64,000 nucleotides of DNA, taken from contig CAWCKT010000038.1 in assembly GCA_963796155.1 (NCBI GenBank), positions 1 through 64,000 on the forward strand. The letters are read 5' to 3'. The notes below the pieces were generated by a model that did no database searches, was not told the DNA's origin, and saw only the letters and a list, made by a program, of their open reading frames with translations. This document shows positions 1 to 8,663 of this stretch, one piece after another. A program made the position numbers and the translations under genes. How positions within the stretch are numbered: position 1 is the first letter of the stretch; each line of letters begins with the position of its first letter. The DNA is from AP-15 sp963796155 (GTDB taxonomy: Bacteria > Pseudomonadota > Alphaproteobacteria > ATCC43930 > CGMCC-115725).

Positions 1-29
1 GAGAGGGTCTGCCCTTCCGGGAGGGAGCA

Positions 30-315
30 TTGAGCGGAGGGCGGGTCGAACGCCGGCACGCGGCCATTCTGGCCGCCGATGTCGCGGCCATTCGCGGCTG
101 ATGGGAGCCGACGAGGAAGGTAGGCTCGCACGGCTAAAAGCGCTGCGCCGAGCTGATCGATCCGGCAATCGCTGGGCACCGTGGCCGCATGGTCAAGACC
201 ACTGGGGACGGGCTGCTGGTGGAGTTTCAGAGCGTCGTCGATGCGATGCGCTGCGCCGTCGAAATCCAGCGCGGCATGGGCGAGCGCAATGCTGCTCTGC
301 CCGAGGACACGCGAG
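30..315 (+). pseudogene. Class III adenylate/guanylate cyclase remnant (N-terminal part)
   Basis: Pieces of a class III nucleotide cyclase catalytic domain can be read in three frames. The first, from a TTG at 30, gives RRHAAILAADV. The second, from about 101, gives MGADEEGRLARLKALRR. The third, from 189, gives MVKTTGDGLLVEF followed by VDAMRCAVEIQRGM. In intact cyclases these are consecutive (AAILAADVVGYSRLMGADEEGT..., then KTTGDGLLVEF), so at least two frameshifts have broken the gene. Similarity stops near 315, where unrelated flavin-monooxygenase sequence begins. It is a non-functional fragment; the family call is firm, the exact ends are not. Confidence 0.75.
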
Positions 316-645
316 AACCCCGACGGGCTCGCCCGCGCGCTATCCGGCGGGCTGATCGGCTCGCCCGAGACCCTGCGGCGCAGGCTGCGGCGGTTCGAGA
401 CCTCGCATATCGACCAAGTCATCCTGTTGAACCAGGCCGGCAAGAACACCCACGAGCACATCTGCGAGAGCCTCGAACTCTTCGCCCGCGAGGTCATGCC
501 CGAGTTCCACGCCCACGAGCCCGCGCAGCAGGCCTGGAAGCGCCAGGTGCTGGCCCGTGAGATCGAGTTCGAAGAGATCGACACCGCACCCTTCCGCGAC
601 CGCTACGGCCCCAATTCGGTGCAAGTCCGCCCGGCCGCCGAGTAG
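316..645 (+). pseudogene. LLM-class flavin-dependent oxidoreductase, C-terminal remnant
   Basis: About 110 codons match the C-terminal end of luciferase-like (LLM class) flavin monooxygenases: a GGLIGSPETLRRRLRRFE segment, then HIDQVILLNQAGKN and HICESLELFAREVMPEF, ending in a charged tail. In the family the SPE-x2-R/L segment and the final ESLELFAxEVMPEF helix belong to the last part of the TIM barrel. The N-terminal two thirds, including the flavin site, is absent and is replaced by the cyclase remnant immediately upstream. The reading frame is open but there is no plausible start, so this is taken as a truncated pseudogene. Confidence 0.75.
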
Positions 646-849
646 CCGGTCCCACGGCGGCATTTCCGCTGTCGGCAGGGAAGATCCACGTTTCAGCGCC
701 CGAAATTCGCCTTCTCGACGTCGAAAAGCTTTCGTATTTCAGTAACTTGGCTACGATTTGAGGGCGCCGGCCCGCAGCGGATTGGCAGCGGATTGGCAGC
801 GGATCGGTGCGGTCCGAATATTGCTTGTGTCGCATGGCGTAACCAATTA

Positions 850-1182
850 TTAATTGATATTATCGCATAGCCTGCTTATATAGGCCCAGGCCCGGCCGCC
901 GCAAGGCGCCTGGAGCGATGCGCGGTTGATCGACATGCCCTCCTCGATATGGGCCGCATAGAGTGGAACCATCTCGGCACCGATGTTCTCTGTTTGTTCG
1001 GTAAGGAACAGCACGGGTCGAGCGGGGTCGTCAACCAGCGCCGAGCCGGGGAGAGAGCGGATAGCGATCAGCATCGATCGCTGGACCGGAGAAATCGGGC
1101 GAGCGGGGCGGCGCTGGCGAACGGGTCTGTCGGTATACGGGAACGGGACCTTGAGGATGTCCCAGACCTCAAAGCTCGGCAT
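850..1182 (-). pseudogene. PemK/MazF-like toxin remnant
   Basis: The first 27 or so residues (MPSFEVWDILKVPFPYTDRP, then VRQRRPA) match the N-terminus of PemK/MazF-type growth inhibitors, whose conserved start is a G/EVWD/xxVxFPYTDxxxxKxRPAL pattern. After RRPA the expected LVV strand and the rest of the SH3-like barrel are not recognisable; the remaining 80 residues look like out-of-frame or unrelated sequence. No antitoxin gene is visible next to it. A degraded toxin gene is the simplest reading; a divergent intact protein cannot be excluded. Confidence 0.4.
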
Positions 1183-1300
1183 AGCCGAGCTGATCAGCCT
1201 CGGACGACCACTCGCTGAGAGCTGGAACAGCCGGTACGATTTTTAAGTCGGTCGAAGCGAACGCCGACCGAGCGAGGATGATGCGGATCTCGGCGCGGTG

Positions 1301-2602
1301 CTATTCGGCGGCGGCCAGCAGTGGCGGCGCCGCGATGTAGCCTTCGGCCAGCCGGCGACCGGTCTCGCGCATCAGCTTCTTGTCGAGTTCCGGTGTCTTC
1401 GCCGGCGGGACGCGCACCACCGTATCATTGCAATAGGTTGGAATCACCGCGCCGCCGTCGCGGAACAGACCGACGGGATCCTTGTCCGACTTTACCGCCC
1501 GGATGCCACGCCGGATCTGGTTGCGGAAGAGCGTGACGCCCCGGTCGGTCGTGCCGAGGTGTTCCAGGCCATGGACGGCGACCGGCCGCTGCGAGACCTG
1601 CGCCTCGAAGTCCCCGGGGCGCCGCTGGCCTTCCTCATAGCTCTCGGCGGCCAGTTGGCCGGGCAGCATGATGCTGCGATCGGCCCACCAATCGGGCGTG
1701 ACGACGCCTTCGGTCTCGCTGATATGACGTAACTCGATCAGCATTGTGTTGGTGTCGTCGAGCGGGACGATCCAGCGGCTCATCATCGGGCCGCTGAACG
1801 GGTGTTCCTGGTGGCCGGTTTCCCAGATCGGTGCGACCTGCTGCAGGTTGGGCAGCACATTCTCCACACTCCGCACCCAGATGTTGTCGCCGACCCGTCG
1901 GGTGGCGATGTAGATGATCCCGACCGGGGTCTCGGCGAATTCCAGTTCCGGCAATACGCCGAACTCGTCGGTGAACACGGCACCGCTGACGATCGTGTGG
2001 AGGAACGCGGTGTGCACCGCATCCATCGTGTTTTCGAGGATCTGCAGCCAATTGCACGGATAGACATAGCTTTGTCCGGGCATCATGCGATACCCCGGCC
2101 GATTGAAGCTGTCGTAGACCGGAAAGGCCGGCATCTCTTCGGGAGGACCCATATAGGCGAAGACCATCCCGGCATATTCATGGACCGGATAAGCGCCGTG
2201 GCAGAGCCGGTCTTTCAGCGTGCTCGTCGCCGGCTCGCCCGGAGTTTCGAGGATCGCACCGTCGACATCGAACAGCCAACCGTGATAGCAGCAGCGGATC
2301 CCCTTGGCGCCGACCAGCCCGAACTCGAGCGACGTCCCGCGGTGCGGGCAGTGCAATTCCAACAGGCCGACCGCACCGCTGCCGTCGCGGAAGGCGACGA
2401 GATCCTCGCCGAGGATCCGAAGCTTGCGGGGCAGGTCTTTGAGCTCGTCCGAATAACACACCGGCTGCCAAAACCGGCGCATGTATTCGCCGCACGGCGT
2501 GTCCGGGCCGACATGGGTCAGCTCGGCGTCTTCCTGCGGCAGCTGGCGGTGGTGGTAGCCACCGTAACGGGTCTTAAGGAACGGAGCCCTCTTCACCATC
2601 AT
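1301..2602 (-). CDS. Rieske aromatic-ring-hydroxylating dioxygenase, alpha subunit (433 aa)
   Basis: This is the catalytic large subunit of a Rieske non-haem iron oxygenase. The Rieske 2Fe-2S ligands are visible as CPHRG and, 17 residues on, CCYHGW. The mononuclear iron site follows as ENTMDAVHTAFLH, which has the N-x2-D-x2-H-x4-H pattern. The start lies at one of two adjacent ATGs (2602 or 2599) behind a strong AGGAGG; the second has the better spacing. It is the last gene of a six-gene minus-strand operon and the second alpha-type subunit in it. Its length and fold resemble phthalate/phenoxybenzoate-type oxygenases, which act as alpha-only enzymes. The substrate cannot be deduced from sequence. 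Confidence 0.9.
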   Translation of the reverse strand: MMVKRAPFLKTRYGGYHHRQLPQEDAELTHVGPDTPCGEYMRRFWQPVCYSDELKDLPRKLRILGEDLVAFRDGSGAVGLLELHCPHRGTSLEFGLVGAKGIRCCYHGWLFDVDGAILETPGEPATSTLKDRLCHGAYPVHEYAGMVFAYMGPPEEMPAFPVYDSFNRPGYRMMPGQSYVYPCNWLQILENTMDAVHTAFLHTIVSGAVFTDEFGVLPELEFAETPVGIIYIATRRVGDNIWVRSVENVLPNLQQVAPIWETGHQEHPFSGPMMSRWIVPLDDTNTMLIELRHISETEGVVTPDWWADRSIMLPGQLAAESYEEGQRRPGDFEAQVSQRPVAVHGLEHLGTTDRGVTLFRNQIRRGIRAVKSDKDPVGLFRDGGAVIPTYCNDTVVRVPPAKTPELDKKLMRETGRRLAEGYIAAPPLLAAAE

Positions 2603-2724
2603 GGTCCTCCTGTCTGTAATCATTCTACCGGGTGTTTGCATTGACCGCACGAGGTTTCCAGACGGATCGCGTCGGTCCTATCATCGTCCCACGGATGCGA
2701 TCCTCTGCCGGCCGCGCAGCGATC

Positions 2725-3207
2725 TCAAAGGGGGATCGCCAGCAGAGTGTCGATCTGGCGGCTGTCGAGGACGACCGTCTTGCGGGCGAATTTCCAGGCG
2801 CCGTCCTCGCGCCTGACCTGGTCGAGGTAGCGCCCGGCGGCGAAGAGGGTCATGTCGCCCTCCTGCATCGTCCGCACGACGAGGAAATTCGCCATCAGAT
2901 CCAGTCGCTCTCCCTGCTCCTGCACGATCTTGATCGACGACACCAGGTGACGGTAGCGCTGCGGCTCATAGATGTTGGCTTCGCGCAACGCACTGACCCG
3001 GTCCTTCAACATGTTGCGCGAGGTCGCATGAATCAGCCCCAACGGCATGCCGGCTTCGTAGTTCTCGGCCGAGGTGATCCGATAAAAACCGTCTTCGGTA
3101 AAGAAACCGGGCCAATGCTCTAGCTCGTCGGCGTCGAGGCAGTGGACGTAGTCGGTGTAGAGCTGTTCCAGTTCCAACCGTCGCCGCACAGCCTCGAAAT
3201 CGGCCAC
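2725..3207 (-). CDS. Aromatic-ring-hydroxylating dioxygenase, beta subunit (160 aa)
   Basis: This is the small structural subunit of an alpha3beta3 ring-hydroxylating oxygenase, with the NTF2-like cone fold. The family pattern is seen in the N-terminal helix (EQLYTDYVHCLDADELE), FFTEDGFYRITSAENYE and the C-terminal KFARKTVVLDSRQIDTLL. Translation starts at a GTG at 3207, one base after the stop of the upstream alpha subunit, so the two are probably translationally coupled and form one enzyme. The catalytic partner is therefore the 3209-4444 alpha subunit rather than the 1301-2602 one. Confidence 0.9.
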   Translation of the reverse strand: MADFEAVRRRLELEQLYTDYVHCLDADELEHWPGFFTEDGFYRITSAENYEAGMPLGLIHATSRNMLKDRVSALREANIYEPQRYRHLVSSIKIVQEQGERLDLMANFLVVRTMQEGDMTLFAAGRYLDQVRREDGAWKFARKTVVLDSRQIDTLLAIPL

Positions 3208-3208
3208 G

Positions 3209-4444
3209 TCACAACCCCATCAATGGCCGGTAGGCGTGCCAGAAGCTTCGCACCGAAGCCTCGGTCGTCCGGTTGGCTTCGGAGACATGCCCGAACCCGC
3301 CCATCTCCAGCACCGAACATTCGTCTTCGGCGCCCGGGATCGCGCGCTGGATGAAATTGCCGACCGCACCGTCCTCCATCGAAACATAACCGGCGGGACC
3401 GACGAGATTGGCCTGCGCCAGCCGTCTTTCGGTCATCCTCGGGTCGTCTTCCTCGAAGCCGATATAGGTCCATTGCAGCTCGGTCTTGTCGGGCCCCTTC
3501 GGCAATACCAGTCGTACTGCAATGCTGTTCTGGATCTGCTGCAATACGAAATTCGGGAACAGCGAAAGGATCTGCGTCGTCGTGTCGTCGCCGAACTCGT
3601 CGACACCGGCGAGAAAACTCGGATCGGCCAACCGGAAATTCTCGCGCATCGATGGGATGCCGGCATAGAGCTGGTCGGAGGTCGCGGCGTCGACCCGCTC
3701 GGTCTTGTTGCGCGTGTAGCTCGCGTGATGCGCGCCGCTCTCGGCGATGTCGACCCCGCCCTCCGAAGTCAGCCGCGAGATGCGGAAGGTCGTGAAGAAG
3801 GAATGCAGCAGGGTCGCGTGGTAGGTGTCCCGCACATTCTCGAAATAGAGCTTCCAGTTGTTGTGCAGGATCTGCGAGGTGGTGCCGAGAATCTTCGGCC
3901 TGCCGTGCAATACCCGATGGATGCGCGAGCCGATCAGATTGCCGATGTAATGCGCCAGCGGCGGCGCCTCAGGTGAGAGGGTGCCGAAGACGAGGTCGCC
4001 GAAGGTGTCGACGCGCAGCTTTTTGAGGCCGTGCTCTTCGAGGCGGAAGCTCGCCGGCATCCCGCCCTTGCCGGCGACACCCCGGCGAAAGGCGACACTG
4101 TCGAGGTTGCCGGCGAGATCGTAGCGCCAGGCGTGGTAGACGCAGGTCAGGTTGTCGGCATGGCCGCGCCGCTTGAGGCAAACGAGGTTGCCGCGATGGG
4201 CGCAGCGGTTGACCATTGCATGGATCTCGCCGTCCTGACCTCGGGTGACGATGACCGGGGTCTCGCCGAGAAAGGTAGTCAGGTAGTCACCCGGCTGGGG
4301 GAGCTCGCCGGCGAGTGCGAGATATTGCCAGGTCGGCCCGAGAAAGATCCGGCCGAGCTCGGCGCGGTAGATCTCCGGATCAGAAAACACCCGGTAAGGA
4401 ACGCGCGCATTGCCCTCGGCCGGCCATTTGATCTCTTGCTGCAT
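3209..4444 (-). CDS. Rieske aromatic-ring-hydroxylating dioxygenase, alpha subunit (411 aa)
   Basis: This is a second Rieske oxygenase large subunit. The 2Fe-2S ligands are in NRCAHRGNLVC and TCVYHAWRYDL (C-x-H then C-x2-H). The mononuclear iron ligands are in ENVRDTYHATLLHSFF (D-x3-H-x4-H region). The ATG at 4444 follows a GAGG at good spacing. An upstream extension of the frame to 4552 runs through a REP-like palindrome and is not coding. Coupling to the beta subunit gene, one base downstream, suggests a benzoate/toluate- or naphthalene-type alpha-beta enzyme. No dedicated ferredoxin or ferredoxin reductase gene is in the operon. Confidence 0.9.
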   Translation of the reverse strand: MQQEIKWPAEGNARVPYRVFSDPEIYRAELGRIFLGPTWQYLALAGELPQPGDYLTTFLGETPVIVTRGQDGEIHAMVNRCAHRGNLVCLKRRGHADNLTCVYHAWRYDLAGNLDSVAFRRGVAGKGGMPASFRLEEHGLKKLRVDTFGDLVFGTLSPEAPPLAHYIGNLIGSRIHRVLHGRPKILGTTSQILHNNWKLYFENVRDTYHATLLHSFFTTFRISRLTSEGGVDIAESGAHHASYTRNKTERVDAATSDQLYAGIPSMRENFRLADPSFLAGVDEFGDDTTTQILSLFPNFVLQQIQNSIAVRLVLPKGPDKTELQWTYIGFEEDDPRMTERRLAQANLVGPAGYVSMEDGAVGNFIQRAIPGAEDECSVLEMGGFGHVSEANRTTEASVRSFWHAYRPLMGL

Positions 4445-4480
4445 GGACGATCCTCGTTTGAAAATGCATCGACGGTCGCT

Positions 4481-4554
4481 GCCCCTCACCCTCCCGCTGC
4501 ACGGGTCCCTCCCTCTCCCCGTAAGCGGGGAGAGGGCTGGGGTGAGGGGCATAC
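4481..4554. repeat. REP-like GC-rich palindromic intergenic repeat
   Basis: A CCCCTCACCC end and a GGGTGAGGGG end face each other as an inverted repeat, with an internal hairpin CTCTCCCCgtaagcGGGGAGAG. The element lies between the flavin reductase and the alpha subunit genes. Related elements occur at about 35525, 39156 and 59566 in this window. It may act as a 3'-end or processing hairpin inside the operon transcript. Confidence 0.75.
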
Positions 4555-4559
4555 CAGCG

Positions 4560-5063
4560 TCAGCCGCCGTAGAAGACGTTGTCGCCGAGCTCCTTCATCT
4601 CGAGGATCGCGGCGTCGGGGCGCCCGGTGATCGGCTTTGCGACATGCGCCTCGACGACCTCGCCGACCACGATGTGGTGGTCGCCCTGCTCGACGATGCC
4701 GGTGACCCGGCACTCGACCGCGGCCGGTGCGGCGTCGAGGATCGGTGCTCCGGTCGTGCCCTTGTGAATGGCCTGGCCCGAGAGCCTGCCGTCTTCGAGC
4801 TTGGTCGGCTTGAAGAAGGTGAAGGCAACCCCTTTGCCGTCCTTGCCGAGCATGTTCAGGGCGAAGGTCTTGGTATTCTTGACGATCTGATAGGCGCCGG
4901 AATCGGTTTTGACGCCGACTACGACGAGCGGCGGGGCGAAGGCAGTCTGCGTGACCCAATTGACCGTGGCGGCGGCGACGTTGCCCTTGCCGTCATCGGC
5001 GGTCAGCACATAGATCCCGTAGGGGATCATCCTGAGCGCCGTCTTCTTGGCATCCTGGTCCAT
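4560..5063 (-). CDS. Flavin reductase-like domain protein (167 aa)
   Basis: This belongs to the FMN-binding split-barrel flavin reductase family (HpaC/DIM6-NTAB type). Visible family features are PYGIYVLTADDGKGNVAAATV with the T/N-W-V-T-Q segment near residue 35, PPLVVVGVKTDSGAYQIVK, FALNMLGKDGKGVAF and the C-terminal GDHHIVVGEVVEA. Such proteins supply reduced flavin, or accept electrons as a flavodoxin-like reductase. In this operon it could be the electron donor for one of the Rieske oxygenases, which otherwise lack a visible reductase. That role is inferred from position only. Confidence 0.85.
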   Translation of the reverse strand: MDQDAKKTALRMIPYGIYVLTADDGKGNVAAATVNWVTQTAFAPPLVVVGVKTDSGAYQIVKNTKTFALNMLGKDGKGVAFTFFKPTKLEDGRLSGQAIHKGTTGAPILDAAPAAVECRVTGIVEQGDHHIVVGEVVEAHVAKPITGRPDAAILEMKELGDNVFYGG

Positions 5064-5117
5064 CTCCGTCCTCCTTGCTCAGTTTTGCTAGAGGCCGATC
5101 ATAGAAACCCGGCCGCC

Positions 5118-6269
5118 TCACGCCAAGCCGCAGCGCGCGTAGAACCGCACGGCGTTGTCCCAGAAGAGCTTGCGCTTGCGTTCGGGCGGCATGCTCCAGC
5201 CGAGCACGGTCGTCGCCAACTCGGGAAACCAGCTCTCGCCGTGCGGGTAGTCCGAGGCGTACATCAGCAAATCCTCGCCCACGAGATCGATCACCGAGTT
5301 GGTCAGTCGCTCGCCTTCCGGGATCTCGATGCTCTGGAAATAGCGGCCGCCGAGGACGTATTCGCTGGGCTTGTGCGCGAGCTCGGGGAGTGCGGCCTTG
5401 ACGGTTTCGGCATGCTCGTCGATGCGGGCCATCCAGAACGGCAGCCAGCCGTGCCCGGCTTCGAGCGTGCCGATGCGCAAGCTCGGATAGCGGTCCATGA
5501 CGCCGCTACCGATCAGTGCCGCCATGTTGCGCATGCCGCACCAGGGATGTGCGGCCGAGCGCTGCAGGAACAAATTTTCCCAGGTGTCCTCGCCGCCCGG
5601 CGCATAGGGGGGCATGACCGTGAAGGTGTGCAACACGACCGCGAGATCGTGCTCGGCGGCGGCCGCCCAGATCGGCTCGAGGTCGGGGTGGTCTAGCGGC
5701 ATCCCGGCCGGCGCGTAGGCCATTACCGCCCAGGCCCAGCGGGAGCGCGCCCAACGGCGGATCTCGGCCAGGCTGCCTTCGATATCGCGGGCGGAAACCA
5801 GAATGATGCCGCCGAGCCGCTCGGGAAAGGCGCCGCAGTAGTCCGCCATCCAGCGGTGGTAGGCGTGGTACATCGCCATTTCGAGTGCCACATCGTCGCC
5901 AGCGGTCCAAGTACCGAACCAGCCTGAGGGCAGGGTCAGGTTGACGTCGACCCCTTCGCGATCCATGTCGGCGATCCGCGCGGCCGGGTCGTCGTCGACG
6001 CGCGGCGACGGGCGGGCGCGGTTGGCGCCGGTGAAGGCGGCCATGTAGCGAGCCGGTGCGGTGTCGGCGGCGGCGCTGCCGAGGCGGCGCTGGTAGCTGC
6101 GTCCGCCCCTGGTGTAGGTGATCCGGCCGGTACGCGGATTGGTGTCCTTCCATTCCTCCCAAGCGGCCAGCCGGGCCTTTTCGACCCCGGCGAGATATTG
6201 GTCGAGGACGTTCATCGACGGCCCGACATGCGTGTCGGAGTCGAAGATCCTGAAGCCGTCGCGCGCCAT
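5118..6269 (-). CDS. Amidohydrolase family protein (ACMSD-like, 383 aa)
   Basis: This is an amidohydrolase-2 family metal-dependent hydrolase or decarboxylase, a TIM barrel. Candidate metal ligands are the N-terminal FDSDTHVG, VVLHTF near the middle, TLEAGHGWLPFW, and the C-terminal YASDYPHGE aspartate. Members of this family include ACMSD, gamma-resorcylate decarboxylase and many ring-cleavage-product hydrolases. That fits an operon with ring-hydroxylating oxygenases. The ATG at 6269 has a GGGAGGG close upstream. Whether it hydrolyses or decarboxylates cannot be told. Confidence 0.85.
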   Translation of the reverse strand: MARDGFRIFDSDTHVGPSMNVLDQYLAGVEKARLAAWEEWKDTNPRTGRITYTRGGRSYQRRLGSAAADTAPARYMAAFTGANRARPSPRVDDDPAARIADMDREGVDVNLTLPSGWFGTWTAGDDVALEMAMYHAYHRWMADYCGAFPERLGGIILVSARDIEGSLAEIRRWARSRWAWAVMAYAPAGMPLDHPDLEPIWAAAAEHDLAVVLHTFTVMPPYAPGGEDTWENLFLQRSAAHPWCGMRNMAALIGSGVMDRYPSLRIGTLEAGHGWLPFWMARIDEHAETVKAALPELAHKPSEYVLGGRYFQSIEIPEGERLTNSVIDLVGEDLLMYASDYPHGESWFPELATTVLGWSMPPERKRKLFWDNAVRFYARCGLA

Positions 6270-6370
6270 GACCCTCCCTCCCACTCGCTTCCGCTCTTCT
6301 CGTCACACCGGCGAAGGCCGGTGCCTATCCCGACATAGATCCCGGCCTTCCGCCGGGATGACACAATACC

Positions 6371-7321
6371 TCAGATGCCGTGGTACTTTGCCAGGGCTTC
6401 GGCGGAAAAATAGCGCTCTTCGAGCTGGCGCTGCTTCTCGAGACCTTCTTCCTCCGGTCCCGGCTCGGGACGCGGATAGGGGCGATCCTGGCGCGCCCGC
6501 TCGAATTCCTCCCATGCGGCAATACCCTTGCTCTGAAACTGCTGCATGAAGTCCCACAGCGCCGCCCAAACCACCTGGTGAGTGAACCCCGGATACCAGG
6601 CGATCGTGACGCCCAGTGCCAGATGCTCATCGAGCCCGAGATAGCGCGGCAGCCGCCCCTTCATGAACGAAAGCGGGCCACTGACGACCGCCCGGGCGCG
6701 CCGGATCTCGTCCTCCGAGTGCGGCGATTCGAACTGCACCCAGTCGACCCGTGCCTCGCTCTCATAGGCGCGCAACCGGCGCAGGCAATCGACCAGCCCG
6801 CCGCCCGCGGCATCGCGGGCATAGCATTGGGCCATTACGACAAAGTCGGGGTCGAGCTCGTTTTTCATATCGACGGCGGCGCGATAGCGGGCCACCGCCT
6901 GCTCGAGCGGCACGACCTCGACCCCGGCACTCTGGGTGCGGCGTTTGCCTTCGATCGGCTGGTCGTCGATGCGCACGCCGGCGATGCCAGCGCGGATACA
7001 TTCGCGCACCATCCGCCGCACCGCCATAATCCCGCCGTGACCGGTGTCGCCATCCATGATCACCGGGAATTTGACGGTCTGGGCGATCCAGCCGGCGATC
7101 GTCACGCATTCGGTCATTGTCGCGGTGCCGACATCGGCGAGGCCGGTATAGGCGCCGACGACACCCGAGGTGCCGACAAAGCCGGCCTCGCACCCCCCGA
7201 GCTCCATGATCCGCGCCAATGCCGCACTCGGCGTGTGCAGCACGGCCAGAACAACCCGGTCCTTGCGGTGGATCAGCTCGCGCAGCCGCGCCCCCGGCGA
7301 CGGGCCTTGCTGTGGTGTCAT
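6371..7321 (-). CDS. Isocitrate lyase / PEP mutase superfamily protein (316 aa)
   Basis: This is a TIM-barrel enzyme of the ICL/PEPM superfamily. It shows the Mg-binding DGDTGHGG loop, GIAGVRIDDQP, and VVMAQCYARDA in the order expected for the family. The KKCGH signature of true isocitrate lyases is absent; the equivalent loop reads IEGKRR. It is therefore more likely a 2-methylisocitrate-lyase-like, oxaloacetate-decarboxylase-like or carboxyphosphonoenolpyruvate-type C-C lyase. It is the first gene of the six-gene catabolic operon and probably handles an aliphatic product of ring cleavage. Confidence 0.85.
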   Translation of the reverse strand: MTPQQGPSPGARLRELIHRKDRVVLAVLHTPSAALARIMELGGCEAGFVGTSGVVGAYTGLADVGTATMTECVTIAGWIAQTVKFPVIMDGDTGHGGIMAVRRMVRECIRAGIAGVRIDDQPIEGKRRTQSAGVEVVPLEQAVARYRAAVDMKNELDPDFVVMAQCYARDAAGGGLVDCLRRLRAYESEARVDWVQFESPHSEDEIRRARAVVSGPLSFMKGRLPRYLGLDEHLALGVTIAWYPGFTHQVVWAALWDFMQQFQSKGIAAWEEFERARQDRPYPRPEPGPEEEGLEKQRQLEERYFSAEALAKYHGI

Positions 7322-7448
7322 GCCCGAACCTCCGCACTCCTTCGCCGATCTCTCCCTAGTAGCCAGCGCCAGAAGGTGTCAACCATCCTGCCGATCGGTG
7401 CCACCCCGTGTTGTGGCCGCTCGCGTCGGGCTGTGGGTCCAACCGAAT

Positions 7449-8630
7449 ATGTTTGCCGCCGGCGGAAGCAAGCTGACATCACGGTTTTGTTACAGCGTTG
7501 ACTCGGACCAACGCAGGGGTAGTGTTGCGCCAGAGCGACGAGCGCCGCGCGGTGCCGTCCATGATGCCCCCCTCTTCTCACGTGTCAGCCGTCGCGCGCT
7601 GCTGGCTGCCACGGCCGCGCTTCCTGCCCTGTCCGAGTTGGTCGCCTCAGCCGCGGCGCAGGCGCAAGCCCCCGCAGGGGTTCTGCCGTCGTGGAACGAC
7701 AGACCGGCGAAACACGCGATCATCGAATTCGTTCAGGCTACCACGACGCAAGGCAGCCCGAATTTCGTGCCGCCGGAAGAGCGCATCGCCGAATTCGACC
7801 AGGACGGCACGCTCTGGGTCGAGCATCCCGTCTACACACAAGTCGTTTACTGCCTCGAACATGTCCCGGCACTCGTCAAGGAGAAGCCGGTGCTGAAGAA
7901 CCGCGAACCGTTCAAGACCGTGCTCTCGGGTGATCGCGAGGCCATCGCAAAGCTGCCGATCAGGGCAATGTTCGAAATCGTCCTTGCGACCCAAAGCGGG
8001 ATGACGGTTGAGGCGTTCCGAGAGAATGTTAGGAGATGGCTGGCCGTAGCGAGGCACCCCCGGTGGAACCGCCTTTACACCGAACTGGTGTATCAGCCGA
8101 TGCTGGAAGTGCTGGGGTACCTGCGCGCCAATGGCTACAAGACCTTCATCGCGACCGGGGGCAGCGCAGGTTTTGTGCGCGAGTACTCGGAGAGGGTTTA
8201 CGGGATCTCCCCGGAGCGGGTCACGGGCACCACACAGGCAGTCAAATACGGCTACGACAAGGATCACCGACCGATCCTGACAATGGAGCCCAAACTCGTC
8301 CTCGATAATCTGGAGGCAGGGAAGATCGAGAACTTCTGGTTGCTGTACGGTCGCCGACCATATGCGGCATTCGGCAATTCCTCCTCCGACGACCAGCAGA
8401 TGTTGGAGTACGCCGAGGCAGGCGCCGGCGCGAGACTGTCTGGGCTGGTGGTGCACGACGACGCGACACGCGAATACGCGTACGGTCCGGCGCAAGGACT
8501 GCCAGACACCAAAGTCGGCACCTTGAGCCAGGCGATGTACGACATGGCAAAGCGGCAGAACTGGACGATCATCAGTATGAAGAATGACTGGAAGCGCATC
8601 TTCCCACGCATCTTCCCATTTGATACATAG
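7449..8630 (+). CDS. Tat-exported HAD-family hydrolase (about 393 aa)
   Basis: This is a haloacid-dehalogenase-superfamily phosphatase. Motif I is FDQDGTLW, motif II is in FIATGGSAGF, the motif III lysine is in NLEAGKIENF, and motif IV is FGNSSSDDQQML. Near residue 45 an SRRALLAATAALPALSELVASA stretch, preceding AQAQAPAG, looks like a twin-arginine signal, so the enzyme is predicted to act outside the cytoplasm. The start is uncertain: the only ATG in reach is at 7449, which leaves about 40 residues in front of the twin arginine. Its divergent position from the catabolic operon suggests a shared control region at 7322-7448. Confidence 0.85.
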   Translation: MFAAGGSKLTSRFCYSVDSDQRRGSVAPERRAPRGAVHDAPLFSRVSRRALLAATAALPALSELVASAAAQAQAPAGVLPSWNDRPAKHAIIEFVQATTTQGSPNFVPPEERIAEFDQDGTLWVEHPVYTQVVYCLEHVPALVKEKPVLKNREPFKTVLSGDREAIAKLPIRAMFEIVLATQSGMTVEAFRENVRRWLAVARHPRWNRLYTELVYQPMLEVLGYLRANGYKTFIATGGSAGFVREYSERVYGISPERVTGTTQAVKYGYDKDHRPILTMEPKLVLDNLEAGKIENFWLLYGRRPYAAFGNSSSDDQQMLEYAEAGAGARLSGLVVHDDATREYAYGPAQGLPDTKVGTLSQAMYDMAKRQNWTIISMKNDWKRIFPRIFPFDT

Positions 8631-8663
8631 GCTCGAAAAGACATCATCTATGTGGGAAGCAGG

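Noticed and set aside
1802..2644. Long plus-strand frame opposite the Rieske alpha subunit
   Set aside because: It is antisense to a clearly conserved gene, has no recognisable domain and reflects GC-rich codon bias.
4410..5696. 428-codon plus-strand frame across flavin reductase and amidohydrolase
   Set aside because: It runs antisense through two well-identified genes and a repeat; no domain is visible.
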